64,000 bases of DNA from Enterobacter huaxiensis (lineage in GTDB: Bacteria; Pseudomonadota; Gammaproteobacteria; Enterobacterales; Enterobacteriaceae), in assembly GCF_003594935.2 (NCBI RefSeq), contig NZ_CP043342.1:2232001-2296000 (forward strand), given 5' to 3'. A program made the translations under genes and the position numbers. Shown one piece after another: positions 1-6,719 of this stretch (position 1 is the stretch's first letter; every line of letters starts with the position of its first letter). The notes beneath the pieces are model-generated. The model worked only from the letters and a program-made list of their open reading frames with translations. It was not told the origin of the DNA and did no database searches.

Positions 1-106
1 CTCCCGCACGTTCATTTCGGGAATTGGCTTCACTGACCATGTCAATAATGGATTGAATTGGTGCATCAGCTCGCAGGTGGCTTCGGTAGATGAGAGTAGT
101 AAGCAT
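1..106 (-). CDS. bluF: BLUF-domain protein, N-terminal fragment (bluF/ycgF-like)
   Basis: Partial gene: only the first 35 codons are inside the window and the rest lies to the left. The reading begins MLTTLIYRSHLR and continues APIQSIIDMVSEANSRNERAG, which matches the start of the flavin-binding BLUF photoreceptor domain of BluF (YcgF). That protein is a blue-light and temperature sensor with a degenerate EAL domain that antagonises the repressor BluR. The conserved Tyr of the BLUF fold (LIYRS) and the VxxANxRN motif are present. Whether an EAL domain follows cannot be seen. It could be a host gene or cargo of the neighbouring prophage. Confidence 0.75.
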   Translation of the reverse strand, partial: MLTTLIYRSHLRADAPIQSIIDMVSEANSRNERAG

Positions 107-377
107 TGTTGCACACTTTTAAGGATTTTCTTCTAAAGTAGCATGAGAAAGGACAGTTAGTGCTATTTTACTGAAAAAATTTACAAAAAAGAGTTCTGTG
201 ACCTTAAAATTGTCTATGAAGAGTAAAATGCTTCACAAAAAAACCATTCAATAGACATGGTTAAAGCCCGCGAGATATGTTTGGCTCTGCAACATCAAAT
301 CGCCTGGTGTGCACACGTGACAAAGTAAAAATTAATTCTAAGATTGTGGTAGTAAAAATGATTACATGGAGTTTCTA

Positions 378-485
378 ATGGTTTTTATTGCGGCTTTAAC
401 TTTATCTTTTCTTCTGTGCGTAGCGGGCCTTATCTTCATTTTGCTGGAGTTAGTTAGCATAGGCTGCAACCCTGAACGACATTGA
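378..485 (+). CDS. 35-residue membrane peptide, unknown function
   Basis: A short open frame, ATG to TGA, preceded by TGGAG seven bases upstream. The product has a charge-free hydrophobic core of about 24 residues (FIAALTLSFLLCVAGLIFIL) and a short polar tail ending CNPERH, as expected for a single-span membrane microprotein. I do not recognise a family; it does not carry Hok- or Ldr-like motifs. It sits between divergent bluF and the VOC gene. Assignment rests only on the start context and hydrophobicity. Confidence 0.35.
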   Translation: MVFIAALTLSFLLCVAGLIFILLELVSIGCNPERH

Positions 486-593
486 ACAATACGTGCAAGA
501 AATTCAGCAAATCATTGATTGAAAGGCTCTTGACCTCAAGTTAACTTGAGCTTTTAAGATGGCGATTCTGGAGATAGTCAAAGGATTAGCCTA

Positions 594-1043
594 ATGAAAG
601 AGATTGATGTCGGTTTTACGCACGTTGCGTTTGTTGTTAGAGATTTGGATAAAAGTATTGATTTTTACGGCCGTTATGCTGGCATGGAAGTCGTACACAG
701 GCGAGAGCCTGACCTTCCGGAGGCACGTAAAGTCGCGTGGTTAAGTGACCTAACTCGCCCTTTTGCGCTTGTCCTTGTCCAGGTTGATGCTGTGACTGAC
801 ACCCCTTTAGGTAATTTTGGTCACTTGGGAGTAGCTTGTTCAAGCATTGAAGAAATCGACAATAAAGTAGCGATGGCCAGGATGGAGGGCATCTTGCGAA
901 AAGAACCGGTTCAGGCAGGGGAACCGGTAGGTTATTATGTCTTCTTCGCTGATCCTGATGGTAACACACTTGAACTTTCTTATGGTCAGAAAGTCGGGAT
1001 CGAGGCTTTTCGTCATTATGATACAGTGCCTGCATCTCAGTAA
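594..1043 (+). CDS. VOC-family (glyoxalase/bleomycin-resistance fold) protein
   Basis: A 149-residue protein with the paired beta-alpha-beta-beta-beta repeats of the vicinal-oxygen-chelate superfamily. The first half opens THVAFVVRDLDKSIDFY; the second has GHLGVACSSIEEID and ends PDGNTLELSY. Candidate metal ligands sit at the usual places: His10, Gln63, His77 and Glu127. Members include glyoxalase I, extradiol dioxygenases and antibiotic-binding proteins; the substrate here cannot be told. The start is an ATG behind AAAGGAT. It may be cargo of the prophage or a flanking host gene. The family is clear, the function unknown. Confidence 0.8.
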   Translation: MKEIDVGFTHVAFVVRDLDKSIDFYGRYAGMEVVHRREPDLPEARKVAWLSDLTRPFALVLVQVDAVTDTPLGNFGHLGVACSSIEEIDNKVAMARMEGILRKEPVQAGEPVGYYVFFADPDGNTLELSYGQKVGIEAFRHYDTVPASQ

Positions 1044-1369
1044 ATTTCGATAACCGGTTGGATTACATTACGCTCTGGTAATGTTTCATATCGTTTTAGA
1101 GCTTGCTGACTAATTTGTTGCTAGTAACAGCAAGCTCCATATTAGCCTTTACAGATTTTCATTTTATTGATCTCATTTCTAAGCCACAATTTAGTAGCGA
1201 AACTGCACCAAACTCCGCTGAAATCTATTCAACATAACTATTGTGTAGACCTCCAAATCTGAGATCTGCCCCATATCGTACTTAAAACATATACCTGTAA
1301 GCCTGCAGGCGATCCATCCTTCTAACACTCTTTAATCGTTGCAAAATCCGTAAGATATGTTTATAAATA
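1044..1369. other. Gene-free stretch before the SOS-controlled dinI-like gene
   Basis: No convincing coding frame, tRNA or hairpin terminator was seen here. It forms the transition between the VOC gene and the first unmistakable phage gene, so a prophage junction or a deletion scar could lie in it. Confidence 0.4.
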
Positions 1370-1389
1370 TACTGTATATGCATACAGTT
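1370..1389 (+). promoter_or_regulatory. LexA (SOS) box upstream of the dinI-like gene
   Basis: CTGTATATGCATACAG is a CTG-N10-CAG palindrome with the alternating TA core of strong LexA operators. It ends 18 bases before the dinI-like start codon, where LexA would block the promoter. It predicts DNA-damage induction of the downstream gene. Confidence 0.85.
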
Positions 1390-1407
1390 GTTCGTTGCGG
1401 AGGAAAA

Positions 1408-1632
1408 ATGAAAATCGAGTTAACCATTGATCGCATGAAGAAACTTCCTGTTGGAGCTATACCTGCGCTCGAGTCAGAACTGCTCAAAAGACTTAGCAAG
1501 CAGTTTGATGGTTGCCAGATTACGATTAAGCGTGCCAGCAATGATGGGTTGACTGTTTTCGGAGGCGACAAGAAAGAGGTCGAACATATCGTGCAGGAGA
1601 CCTGGGAAAGCGTGGACGAGTGGTTTTATTAA
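1408..1632 (+). CDS. DinI-like family protein (prophage)
   Basis: A 74-residue protein whose C-terminus, VQETWESVDEWFY, is the acidic DinI signature; the N-terminus MKIELTI and the LPVGAIPALE segment also align with DinI. DinI binds RecA filaments and modulates coprotease activity, and so LexA, UmuD and phage repressor cleavage. I chose the ATG at 1408 over an upstream in-frame ATG because AGGAG lies just before it and because the upstream codons overlap the LexA operator. In a prophage such a protein can tune induction. Start and family are well supported; the effect on this phage is inferred. Confidence 0.88.
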   Translation: MKIELTIDRMKKLPVGAIPALESELLKRLSKQFDGCQITIKRASNDGLTVFGGDKKEVEHIVQETWESVDEWFY

Positions 1633-1738
1633 TCGCGTGAATTTCACTGGAGCAGTTTCAAAGAGTATCGCTGTTTGCGTTCCCCTGGCTGTTCCCGATT
1701 ACTGTTTACCGCGTCAATAAGTCGCTCTGGGGGAAATA

Positions 1739-1981
1739 GTGTGTAGTGCAGATGCCTTTAATGCAGATGATCAATGGTACGACTTGGTCAGAAGGGCCGA
1801 TAAAGCAGTTATCTATAGCTTCCCGGCGGAAGGGAGATATCTGGTTTATCGAGTAAATGGAATAGTTTCATTACGACCGTTACTCGAAGAGGAAGAAATC
1901 TTCACTCTCAACGGGTTTATGCAATTTGCAAAACGACTGGGGTACCGAGTTACACCACCGTCTGATATTATTCTTTCATAG
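1739..1981 (+). CDS. Hypothetical phage protein, 80 residues
   Basis: An open frame starting with GTG behind GGGGGAAA and running to a TAG just before the DUF1367 gene. The protein is acidic in its centre (LLEEEEIFTLNGF) and soluble-looking. I do not recognise a domain. It lies co-directionally between the dinI-like and DUF1367 genes, a place usually filled by small accessory genes of the nin-type region. Confidence 0.6.
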   Translation: MCSADAFNADDQWYDLVRRADKAVIYSFPAEGRYLVYRVNGIVSLRPLLEEEEIFTLNGFMQFAKRLGYRVTPPSDIILS

Positions 1982-2020
1982 GCCTGAACACCCTATACCT
2001 GATGCGCCACGGAGAGAACC

Positions 2021-2623
2021 ATGGCGCTAGAATTACAACTTATCAAACACCACTCAGGAATACTGATCCCGGCTACGCCCGAGACCAGCGATATCCTGCA
2101 ATCCAAAACCCGACTTGGCGATGTTCTTGTTGCCGAGTTCAAGCGGTTACGTAACCCTGCATTTCACCGACGCTTTTTCGCGCTTCTCAATCTCGGTTTT
2201 GAATACTGGGAACCGACCGGCGGGGCTATCTCTAGCAACGAGCGGAAGCTGATCACCGGCTACGCCAAGTTCCTGGCTTCGTATGGCGGGAAAGAGGGTG
2301 CGCTGATCGATGCAGCTGAGCAGTATCTTGAGCAGGTTGCTTACCGGCGCGTCACGAATGGCATTAGCCTGTGTAAATCCTTTGACGCGTACCGTTCTTG
2401 GGTGATTGTCGAGGCAGGGCACTTTGATGCCATTCAGCTACCTGACGGAACACTTAAAAAACATCCTCGTAGCATCTCATTCGCAAACATGGACGAACTT
2501 GAGTTCCAGCAGCTCTATAAAGCTGCGCTCGATGTCCTCTGGCGCTGGGTCCTGTCCCGTTCATTCCGCAGTCGCGATGAGGCCGAAAATGTCGCCGCGC
2601 AGCTGCTTGGCTTCGCGGGGTGA
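2021..2623 (+). CDS. DUF1367 family protein (lambdoid nin-region)
   Basis: A 200-residue protein matching DUF1367, found almost only in lambdoid phages near ninB, rusA and antiterminator genes. Typical features are the N-terminal VAEFKRLRNPAFHRRFFALLNLGFEYW and the C-terminal tryptophan-rich LDVLWRWVLSRSF. Its function is unknown; a nucleic-acid role is suggested only by its neighbours. It starts at an ATG behind GGAGAG and is followed after five bases by the next gene, so it is part of a tightly packed operon. Confidence 0.85.
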   Translation: MALELQLIKHHSGILIPATPETSDILQSKTRLGDVLVAEFKRLRNPAFHRRFFALLNLGFEYWEPTGGAISSNERKLITGYAKFLASYGGKEGALIDAAEQYLEQVAYRRVTNGISLCKSFDAYRSWVIVEAGHFDAIQLPDGTLKKHPRSISFANMDELEFQQLYKAALDVLWRWVLSRSFRSRDEAENVAAQLLGFAG

Positions 2624-2628
2624 CGGAC

Positions 2629-2829
2629 ATGAAATATACCTGGTTCCACCACACCGATTGCAGCACCGAACAGACCGACGAACTGGTTAAGCGTTACAAA
2701 GCGCGCGGCGTCCGTGTTGAGTGTAGCCTTAACCCGGATTACGTGACCTGGACTGTCAGTGCATTCCTGCCGACTTCAAATACACCAGCGCGCCCGGACA
2801 GTCGCTGGCGAAACCGGATGTGGGGGTGA
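2629..2829 (+). CDS. Small conserved phage protein, 66 residues
   Basis: A basic, Trp-rich small protein ([15 protein letters not shown], then TWTVSAFLP, ending SRWRNRMWG). It sits between DUF1367 and the resolvase gene, and its TGA stop lies two bases before the chosen resolvase start. An in-frame GTG at 2620 is possible, but the ATG at 2629 has better spacing from GGGG. No function is known to me. Confidence 0.6.
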   Translation: MKYTWFHHTDCSTEQTDELVKRYKARGVRVECSLNPDYVTWTVSAFLPTSNTPARPDSRWRNRMWG

Positions 2830-2831
2830 AC

Positions 2832-3194
2832 GTGAAGACATATCAAATCACTTTGCCCTGGCCGCCGAGCAATAACCGGTATTACCGGCACAACCGCGGG
2901 CGAACGCACATTAGCGCCGATGGCGTCGCGTATCGCTATGCGGTGGCCAGCGTCATTCAAAGCGCCCGGCTTAATATTCGGACAGCTGCACCACTCAAAA
3001 TCCGGATTGAATGTCACATGCCCGACCGCCGGCGCCGCGATCTGGATAACCTTCAGAAAGCTGCATTTGACGCTTTAACCAAGGCGGGATTCTGGCTGGA
3101 TGACTGCCAGGTTGTGGATTATCACGTTGTGAAAATGCCTGTCGTTAAAGGCGGGAAATTAGAACTTACCATTACCGAGCTGGAGACCGCATGA
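2832..3194 (+). CDS. rusA: RusA-family Holliday junction resolvase
   Basis: A 120-residue protein with the RusA opening [18 protein letters not shown] and the catalytic segment [18 protein letters not shown]. Its aspartates correspond to the metal-binding acidic residues of RusA, which resolves recombination intermediates and processes branched phage DNA before packaging. I chose GTG 2832, directly after the upstream stop and behind GGGGGT, because it leaves the expected VKTYQITLP start; GTG 2820 would add four residues. Its TGA overlaps the ATG of the antiterminator gene, indicating translational coupling. Confidence 0.88.
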   Translation: MKTYQITLPWPPSNNRYYRHNRGRTHISADGVAYRYAVASVIQSARLNIRTAAPLKIRIECHMPDRRRRDLDNLQKAAFDALTKAGFWLDDCQVVDYHVVKMPVVKGGKLELTITELETA

Positions 3195-4024
3195 ATCTTG
3201 AAAACACCCTCAAATATCACTTCGCCAAATCGACAATGATCAGCGACTCTCCGCGTGCAACGGCGTCAGACTCATTAACCGGGACGGATATTATGGCTGC
3301 GATGGGCATGACGCAGGAACGGGCCGTCATGGGATACAGTGCCTTCCTCGGCAAGATGGGCATCAGTTACAACGATCGGGCGAGGGCGATTGAATTGCTG
3401 GCTGAGTACGCGTTAACCAAATGCGATAAGGTTGCCGCGCTGCGCAAGCTTGACGAGGAGATTAAGCCACCAGTAATGCGCCAGTTGGCCACCTTCGCGT
3501 TCGAGGACTATTCCCGCAGCGCCGCCAGCGTGAAGCAGTGCGATGGCTGCAATGGGGAAGGGTTTATTGACGCTGAGGTTTTCAGCATGAAGTCTCACAC
3601 TCCGGCAAAAGAGAAGAAGTTCATGAAGATCTCCCTGCACATGGGCGTCGAGCATATTCGTCCTTCTGAGTATGAGTTGCGCAGACAGGTCAGGGAGGTA
3701 GCGCGCGTTCTATGCCCTCAGTGTAAGGGTAAGAAGGTAGTAAGTTGTGCCTGTAAAGATTGTCATGGCCGCGGGAAAGCTGTGAATCAGGCTCTTACAG
3801 AGCAGCAGGGCGTTCCGGTACTTGCTGATTGCAAGCGCTGCAGTGGGCGAGGGTTTGAGCGAATTCCTTCAACTGAGGCTTACGCCGCGGTGTGTCAGAT
3901 AACGGATGCAATCAGCCTCGATACATGGAAGAAATCTGTTAAGCCATTTTACGATCAGCTAATCACCAAGTTTGATATCGAAGAGGCCTGGGCTGAAACG
4001 CAGCTTAAGCAGATTACAAAATAG
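3191..4024 (+). CDS. Q: Q-type late antitermination protein with zinc fingers
   Basis: A 277-residue protein of the lambdoid antitermination family that carries DnaJ-like cysteine pairs: [24 protein letters not shown] and CKRCSGRG, from about residue 117 to 220. The N-terminus ([11 protein letters not shown], then [17 protein letters not shown]) is characteristic. Q proteins load on RNA polymerase at the late promoter and let it read through terminators. Position agrees: last gene before a candidate PR' promoter, a terminator and the lysis genes. Its start overlaps the resolvase stop (ATGA). Confidence 0.9.
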   Translation: MNLENTLKYHFAKSTMISDSPRATASDSLTGTDIMAAMGMTQERAVMGYSAFLGKMGISYNDRARAIELLAEYALTKCDKVAALRKLDEEIKPPVMRQLATFAFEDYSRSAASVKQCDGCNGEGFIDAEVFSMKSHTPAKEKKFMKISLHMGVEHIRPSEYELRRQVREVARVLCPQCKGKKVVSCACKDCHGRGKAVNQALTEQQGVPVLADCKRCSGRGFERIPSTEAYAAVCQITDAISLDTWKKSVKPFYDQLITKFDIEEAWAETQLKQITK

Positions 4025-4046
4025 GGCGTGAATTTATCGTGAACTA

Positions 4047-4074
4047 TTTACTTTTACCGAATCTGTGGTAATTT
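4047..4074 (+). promoter_or_regulatory. Candidate late promoter PR'
   Basis: Immediately after Q, TTTACT and TAATTT are spaced 16 bases apart. This is where lambdoid phages place PR', the promoter of the late transcript that Q modifies. The -10 match is weak, so the call depends mainly on position and on the terminator 33 bases downstream. Confidence 0.45.
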
Positions 4075-4106
4075 TGCTCTAACGATGGGTTATTGCCTTC
4101 GTTTAA

Positions 4107-4137
4107 AGCCCTGCGGTTAACCCCGTGGGGCTTTTTT
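4107..4137 (+). terminator. Intrinsic terminator, candidate tR'
   Basis: A GC-rich stem (AGCCCTGCGG with CCCGTGGGGCT, loop around TTAAC) is followed by six T. It would stop the short PR' leader transcript in the absence of Q, as tR' does in lambda, leaving a leader RNA of about 50 bases. Confidence 0.8.
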
Positions 4138-4229
4138 ATGACGTCAGAATGCATTTTAAAACCCCCAAAGAGATTAAATATTATGATAATGTGAATATAA
4201 ATTCACTTTCAGACATTTAATGGAGGGGT

Positions 4230-4541
4230 ATGATTGTAAGAACATGGCATGGTTGCGTACCAGTACGACACGGTGATGGGTTTGCTGCGCATCTTGAATT
4301 AACGGGAGTTAAGCACTCTAAAAGTGTTAATGGCAACCAAGGTGCATACGTACGGCGTGAACGACAGGGAGAATGGGAGCATTTCTTTCTGGCAACTTAT
4401 TGGCGTGATCTCTCATCCATTAAGGCTTTCGCAGGTGAAAATTACCACGTAGCGGTAACCTATCCAGACGATGAGCAATTTGAGCTTCTTTCTGATCCCT
4501 ATGTCTTTCAGTTTGAAGTATCTGAGATGAATGAGATCTGA
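4230..4541 (+). CDS. Antibiotic-biosynthesis-monooxygenase-like (dimeric alpha/beta barrel) protein
   Basis: A 103-residue protein resembling small ABM/EthD-type ferredoxin-fold proteins: RTWHGCVPVRHGDGFAAHL at the start, then EHFFLATYWRDLSSIKAFAG and a C-terminal FQFEV strand. Such proteins form dimeric barrels that oxidise or bind small aromatic or haem-like ligands. It is not a lysis or structural gene. Lying between Q/tR' and the lysis genes, it is best read as a moron expressed late or lysogenically. The start ATG follows GGAGGGG very closely. Substrate unknown. Confidence 0.65.
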   Translation: MIVRTWHGCVPVRHGDGFAAHLELTGVKHSKSVNGNQGAYVRRERQGEWEHFFLATYWRDLSSIKAFAGENYHVAVTYPDDEQFELLSDPYVFQFEVSEMNEI

Positions 4542-4666
4542 CTGAGTAGTTCGGCAACAGTGATGAGGAAGTCCTATCCTCATGACAGAAATAAATCCTG
4601 AGTATATCTAACGCCATTCATCTCAACTCAGCAATATACTCATCTCATCATGTTAAGGAGATGATC

Positions 4667-4858
4667 ATGCAAGAAGGTTACTACTGGATTCAGCACAACG
4701 GCAGGATTCAGGTTGCTTACTACAGCAATGGCGTTACTGAAGACCTTGAGACGGGACTTATTTTTAATGGTATTTGGCATCTGACACAGGGTGACGACAT
4801 CTGCGATAACGGAGAGGCCGAGGTGATTGAAGGCCCTCTTCCTGTACCATTCAAATGA
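4667..4858 (+). CDS. Small hypothetical phage protein, 63 residues
   Basis: The product MQEGYYWIQHNGRIQVAYY continues with TGLIFNGIWHLTQGDDIC and is acidic towards its end. I recognise it only as a type of small protein recurrent in enterobacterial prophages. Of two in-frame ATGs (4661 and 4667) the second was chosen because AAGGAG abuts the first. The stop codon is embedded in an 18-bp perfect palindrome. Confidence 0.6.
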   Translation: MQEGYYWIQHNGRIQVAYYSNGVTEDLETGLIFNGIWHLTQGDDICDNGEAEVIEGPLPVPFK

Positions 4859-4870
4859 ATATATTCATTT
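4853..4870. repeat. Perfect 18-bp palindrome
   Basis: AAATGAATATATTCATTT reads the same on both strands and spans the stop codon of the preceding gene. It has no loop, so it looks more like a dimeric protein-binding site than a terminator. No regulator is identified. Confidence 0.5.
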
Positions 4871-4950
4871 GATTACGTGGCAGATTCTTCATACTGCACA
4901 TATGCTTCTTAAGCATCCTGCAGAATGGATGTTTCTGAAAGCGTTTTAGT

Positions 4951-5123
4951 GGTGGATCCCCCTAAGCGGAGGGGCGGTTCAGCAGGACATTTCTCCAGAG
5001 TGTCTAACCAGCGCGCGGGAATGAATGCTGTGATCATTTCCACCGGGAGGCACCCGGCACCACTCCCTCAGTTATTGCCAACTTAGCTATTTATGCCTGC
5101 TTGTCCGAGCAGGCTTTTTTTTT
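4951..5123 (+). ncRNA. Structured RNA unit 1 of the Q-lysis interval
   Basis: No protein frame fits here. A 5' hairpin (4959-4974, CCCCT-AAGCGG-AGGGG) is followed by the hairpin CCGGGAGGCACCCGG (within 5041-5062) and a strong terminator at 5095-5123 (GCCTGCT stem, nine T). Unit 2 repeats the same order of modules with different bases in the first stem. The 5' end is not defined; transcription could come from PR' under Q or from its own promoter. The shared architecture suggests a small-RNA family, comparable in place to the anti-sRNAs AgvB and AsxR of E. coli O157 prophages. Identity with those is not claimed. Confidence 0.5.
5041..5062 (+). repeat. CCGGGAGGCACCCGG hairpin repeat, copy 1
   Basis: A five-pair GC stem with loop AGGCA. 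The 22-bp element is identical at 5262-5283 and recurs with one change, inverted, at 33639-33660. Confidence 0.85.
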
Positions 5124-5177
5124 GCGAATGTTGAATAGTATTGACCGGGTGAATGCTTCATGAGTAATTTATGCATG

Positions 5178-5346
5178 TGGTGAATCCTTTCTAAGCGAAA
5201 GGGCGTTCCAGTCAACTGCGCTCTGCAGGTATGCACGCGGCCTTGCTGACTGGGGTAGGGTCACCGGGAGGCACCCGGCACCATGACAACAACAATAAAA
5301 GATTAAAATTCCTTGAGAGCCTGCCATAAAACGCAGGCCTTTTTTT
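5178..5346 (+). ncRNA. Structured RNA unit 2 with a CA-rich single-stranded stretch
   Basis: Same layout as unit 1: a 5' hairpin at 5186-5202 (CCTTTC-TAAGC-GAAAGG), the CCGGGAGGCACCCGG hairpin at 5262-5283, and a terminator at 5319-5346 (GCCTGC stem, T tract). Between the last two lies an unpaired A/C run, ACAACAACAATAAAA (5286-5300). ACAACA runs are the sequence type bound by the G/U-rich R1 region of the sRNA GcvB, so this could mimic a GcvB target as AgvB does. That role is inference from motif and position. Confidence 0.5.
5262..5283 (+). repeat. CCGGGAGGCACCCGG hairpin repeat, copy 2
   Basis: Identical over 22 bp to copy 1 and located at the equivalent position in unit 2. Confidence 0.85.
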
Positions 5347-5497
5347 ATGGCTTGGAAAACTACTGCTACTCTTTAAGTCGTGAGAAGTTACTGAATGCCC
5401 GGTGGTTCTCCTGATACTAATGTGAATCAGTCGATACAGTCTCACTACTGAGGTATTGGTTTCACTCACACCTACCTTACAAATAGTTAACTCATTG

Positions 5498-5525
5498 GCC
5501 CGCTTCAAAAGAGCGGGCTTTTTTT
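5498..5525 (+). terminator. Intrinsic terminator before the lysis genes
   Basis: GCCCGCT and AGCGGGC form a seven-pair stem around TCAAAAG, followed by seven T. The 150 bases upstream of it contain no protein frame and no copy of the CCGGGAGGCA hairpin; they may hold a third, unrelated leader RNA. Confidence 0.85.
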
Positions 5526-5564
5526 ATTCTCAAATTCAGCACCCGCACAAAGCGAGGTGAGAGT

Positions 5565-5783
5565 ATGTATCGCATGGACAAACTAACCACCGGTGCTGCA
5601 TACGGCGCTTCAGCCGGTAGCATCCTAAACGGCATGCTGAATGCCTACAGTCCCGAGCAGTGGAACGCTATCGGCGTGCTGGTGGGTATCATCATTGCAG
5701 TGATGACGTACCTGACAAACCTCTATTTCAAGATCCGTGAAGACAACCGCCGCAGCAGGAGCCGAGATGAACCCGACACTTAG
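5565..5783 (+). CDS. S: Class II pinholin, phage 21 S-type, with dual start
   Basis: A 72-residue membrane protein resembling phage 21 [20 protein letters not shown], a second hydrophobic span ([16 protein letters not shown]) and a basic tail ([14 protein letters not shown]). Two start codons three codons apart (Met1 and Met4) mirror S21, where the longer form is the antiholin and the shorter the pinholin. Here an Arg at position 3 would supply the extra positive charge. It depolarises the membrane and releases SAR endolysin. Its 3' end overlaps the endolysin start. Confidence 0.9.
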   Translation: MYRMDKLTTGAAYGASAGSILNGMLNAYSPEQWNAIGVLVGIIIAVMTYLTNLYFKIREDNRRSRSRDEPDT

Positions 5784-6261
5784 GAATAAGCTGGTGGGCG
5801 CCATTGTTGGCGGAACCGGTGCAATCTCTATTGCTGCTGTCATGCTGGGCAATGCAGATGGTCTTGAAGGACGTCGGTATTACGCTTATCAGGATGTTGT
5901 CGGCGTCTGGACTGTATGTGACGGTCACACAGGTGCAGACGTTCGCCGCGGTCACCGATACACCGATAAGGAATGTGACGCCTTGCTGGAATCAGATCTG
6001 CGTAAGGTGGCAAATGCTATCGACCCGCTAATTAAGGTTAATATTCCTAAGCCTACCCAGGCTGCGCTTTACTCCTTCACTTACAACGTGGGAACTGGAG
6101 CGTTTAGCAGATCGACGCTGCTGAAGAAACTGAATGCCGGTGATATTCCGGGTGCATGCAACGAACTGCAGCGTTGGACGTATGCCGGTGGAAAACAGTG
6201 GAAGGGGCTGATCACCCGTCGTGAGATTGAGCGGGAAGTTTGCGAGTGGGGCCAGAAATGA
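5767..6261 (+). CDS. R: SAR endolysin (lysozyme, GH24, R21-type)
   Basis: A 164-residue lysozyme that cuts the N-acetylmuramic acid-N-acetylglucosamine bond of peptidoglycan. Residues 9-28 form a weakly hydrophobic, Gly/Ala-rich signal-anchor-release segment. The catalytic triad has the E-8aa-D-5aa-T spacing: Glu34, Asp43, Thr49, as in R21. Such enzymes sit inactive in the membrane until the pinholin depolarises it. I chose ATG 5767 behind AGGAG, 17 bases inside the holin gene; an upstream ATG at 5737 lies further within the holin. Its stop overlaps the Rz start. Confidence 0.92.
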   Translation: MNPTLRNKLVGAIVGGTGAISIAAVMLGNADGLEGRRYYAYQDVVGVWTVCDGHTGADVRRGHRYTDKECDALLESDLRKVANAIDPLIKVNIPKPTQAALYSFTYNVGTGAFSRSTLLKKLNAGDIPGACNELQRWTYAGGKQWKGLITRREIEREVCEWGQK

Positions 6262-6719
6262 GCCGTTTAACAGCCATCATCTGCGCTGTCTTTATCTGTC
6301 TGCTGGGTTTCATGGCCTGGGCGGTTAACCACTACCGCGACAACGCCATCGCTTATAAAGACCAGCGCGATAAAGCCACTGAGAAACTCAGCCTGGCGAA
6401 CGCCACCATCAAAGACATGCAGACCCGTCAGCGAGATGTCGCTGCACTGGATGCCAAATACACGAAGGAATTAGCTGATGCGAAATCTCAGCTTGAAGAT
6501 CTGCAGCGTTGCGTTAACTCTGGTAAGTGTGGGCTGCACGTCAACGCCAGATGTCCCGCGAACGGAACGGCCGGCGCCAGCGGCGTGGGCGATGCTTCCG
6601 GCCCCAGACTTACTGACTCCGCTGAACGGGATTATTTCACCCTCAGAGAAAGAATCGTCACAGTGACAAAGCAGGTCGGATATTTGCAGGACTATATCAA
6701 AGAGCAATGTCTGAAATAG
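6258..6719 (+). CDS. Rz: Rz inner-membrane spanin
   Basis: A 153-residue protein with an N-terminal anchor ([20 protein letters not shown]) and a long polar, coiled-coil-forming periplasmic part, as in lambda Rz. With Rz1 it bridges the envelope and fuses the inner and outer membranes at the last step of lysis. The start ATG overlaps the endolysin TGA. The whole Rz1 gene is nested inside it in another frame. Confidence 0.88.
   Translation: MSRLTAIICAVFICLLGFMAWAVNHYRDNAIAYKDQRDKATEKLSLANATIKDMQTRQRDVAALDAKYTKELADAKSQLEDLQRCVNSGKCGLHVNARCPANGTAGASGVGDASGPRLTDSAERDYFTLRERIVTVTKQVGYLQDYIKEQCLK
6478..6666 (+). CDS. Rz1: Rz1 outer-membrane spanin lipoprotein (nested in Rz)
   Basis: A 62-residue frame entirely inside Rz. 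It has a lipoprotein signal with cleavage before Cys20 (LVSVGC) and a proline-rich mature part ([14 protein letters not shown], then [11 protein letters not shown]) typical of lambda Rz1. The acylated product sits in the outer membrane and pairs with Rz. Position, lipobox and the [10 protein letters not shown] motif make this secure despite the overlap. Confidence 0.88.
   Translation: MRNLSLKICSVALTLVSVGCTSTPDVPRTERPAPAAWAMLPAPDLLTPLNGIISPSEKESSQ

Noticed and set aside
447..520. Short open tail reading AATLNDIEQYVQEIQQIID in another frame after the small membrane peptide
   Set aside because: It looks like the C-terminal end of some protein, but it is preceded by a stop codon and has no start; too short to call a gene remnant.
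5212..5508. 98-residue minus-strand open frame in the RNA interval
   Set aside because: It reads through terminators and hairpins of the plus-strand RNA units and has no coding-like composition.
4860..5560. tRNA genes, common between Q and lysis in Stx-type phages
   Set aside because: I looked for cloverleaf arms and TTC-A-type T-arms; the hairpins present are terminators and short stems, not tRNAs.
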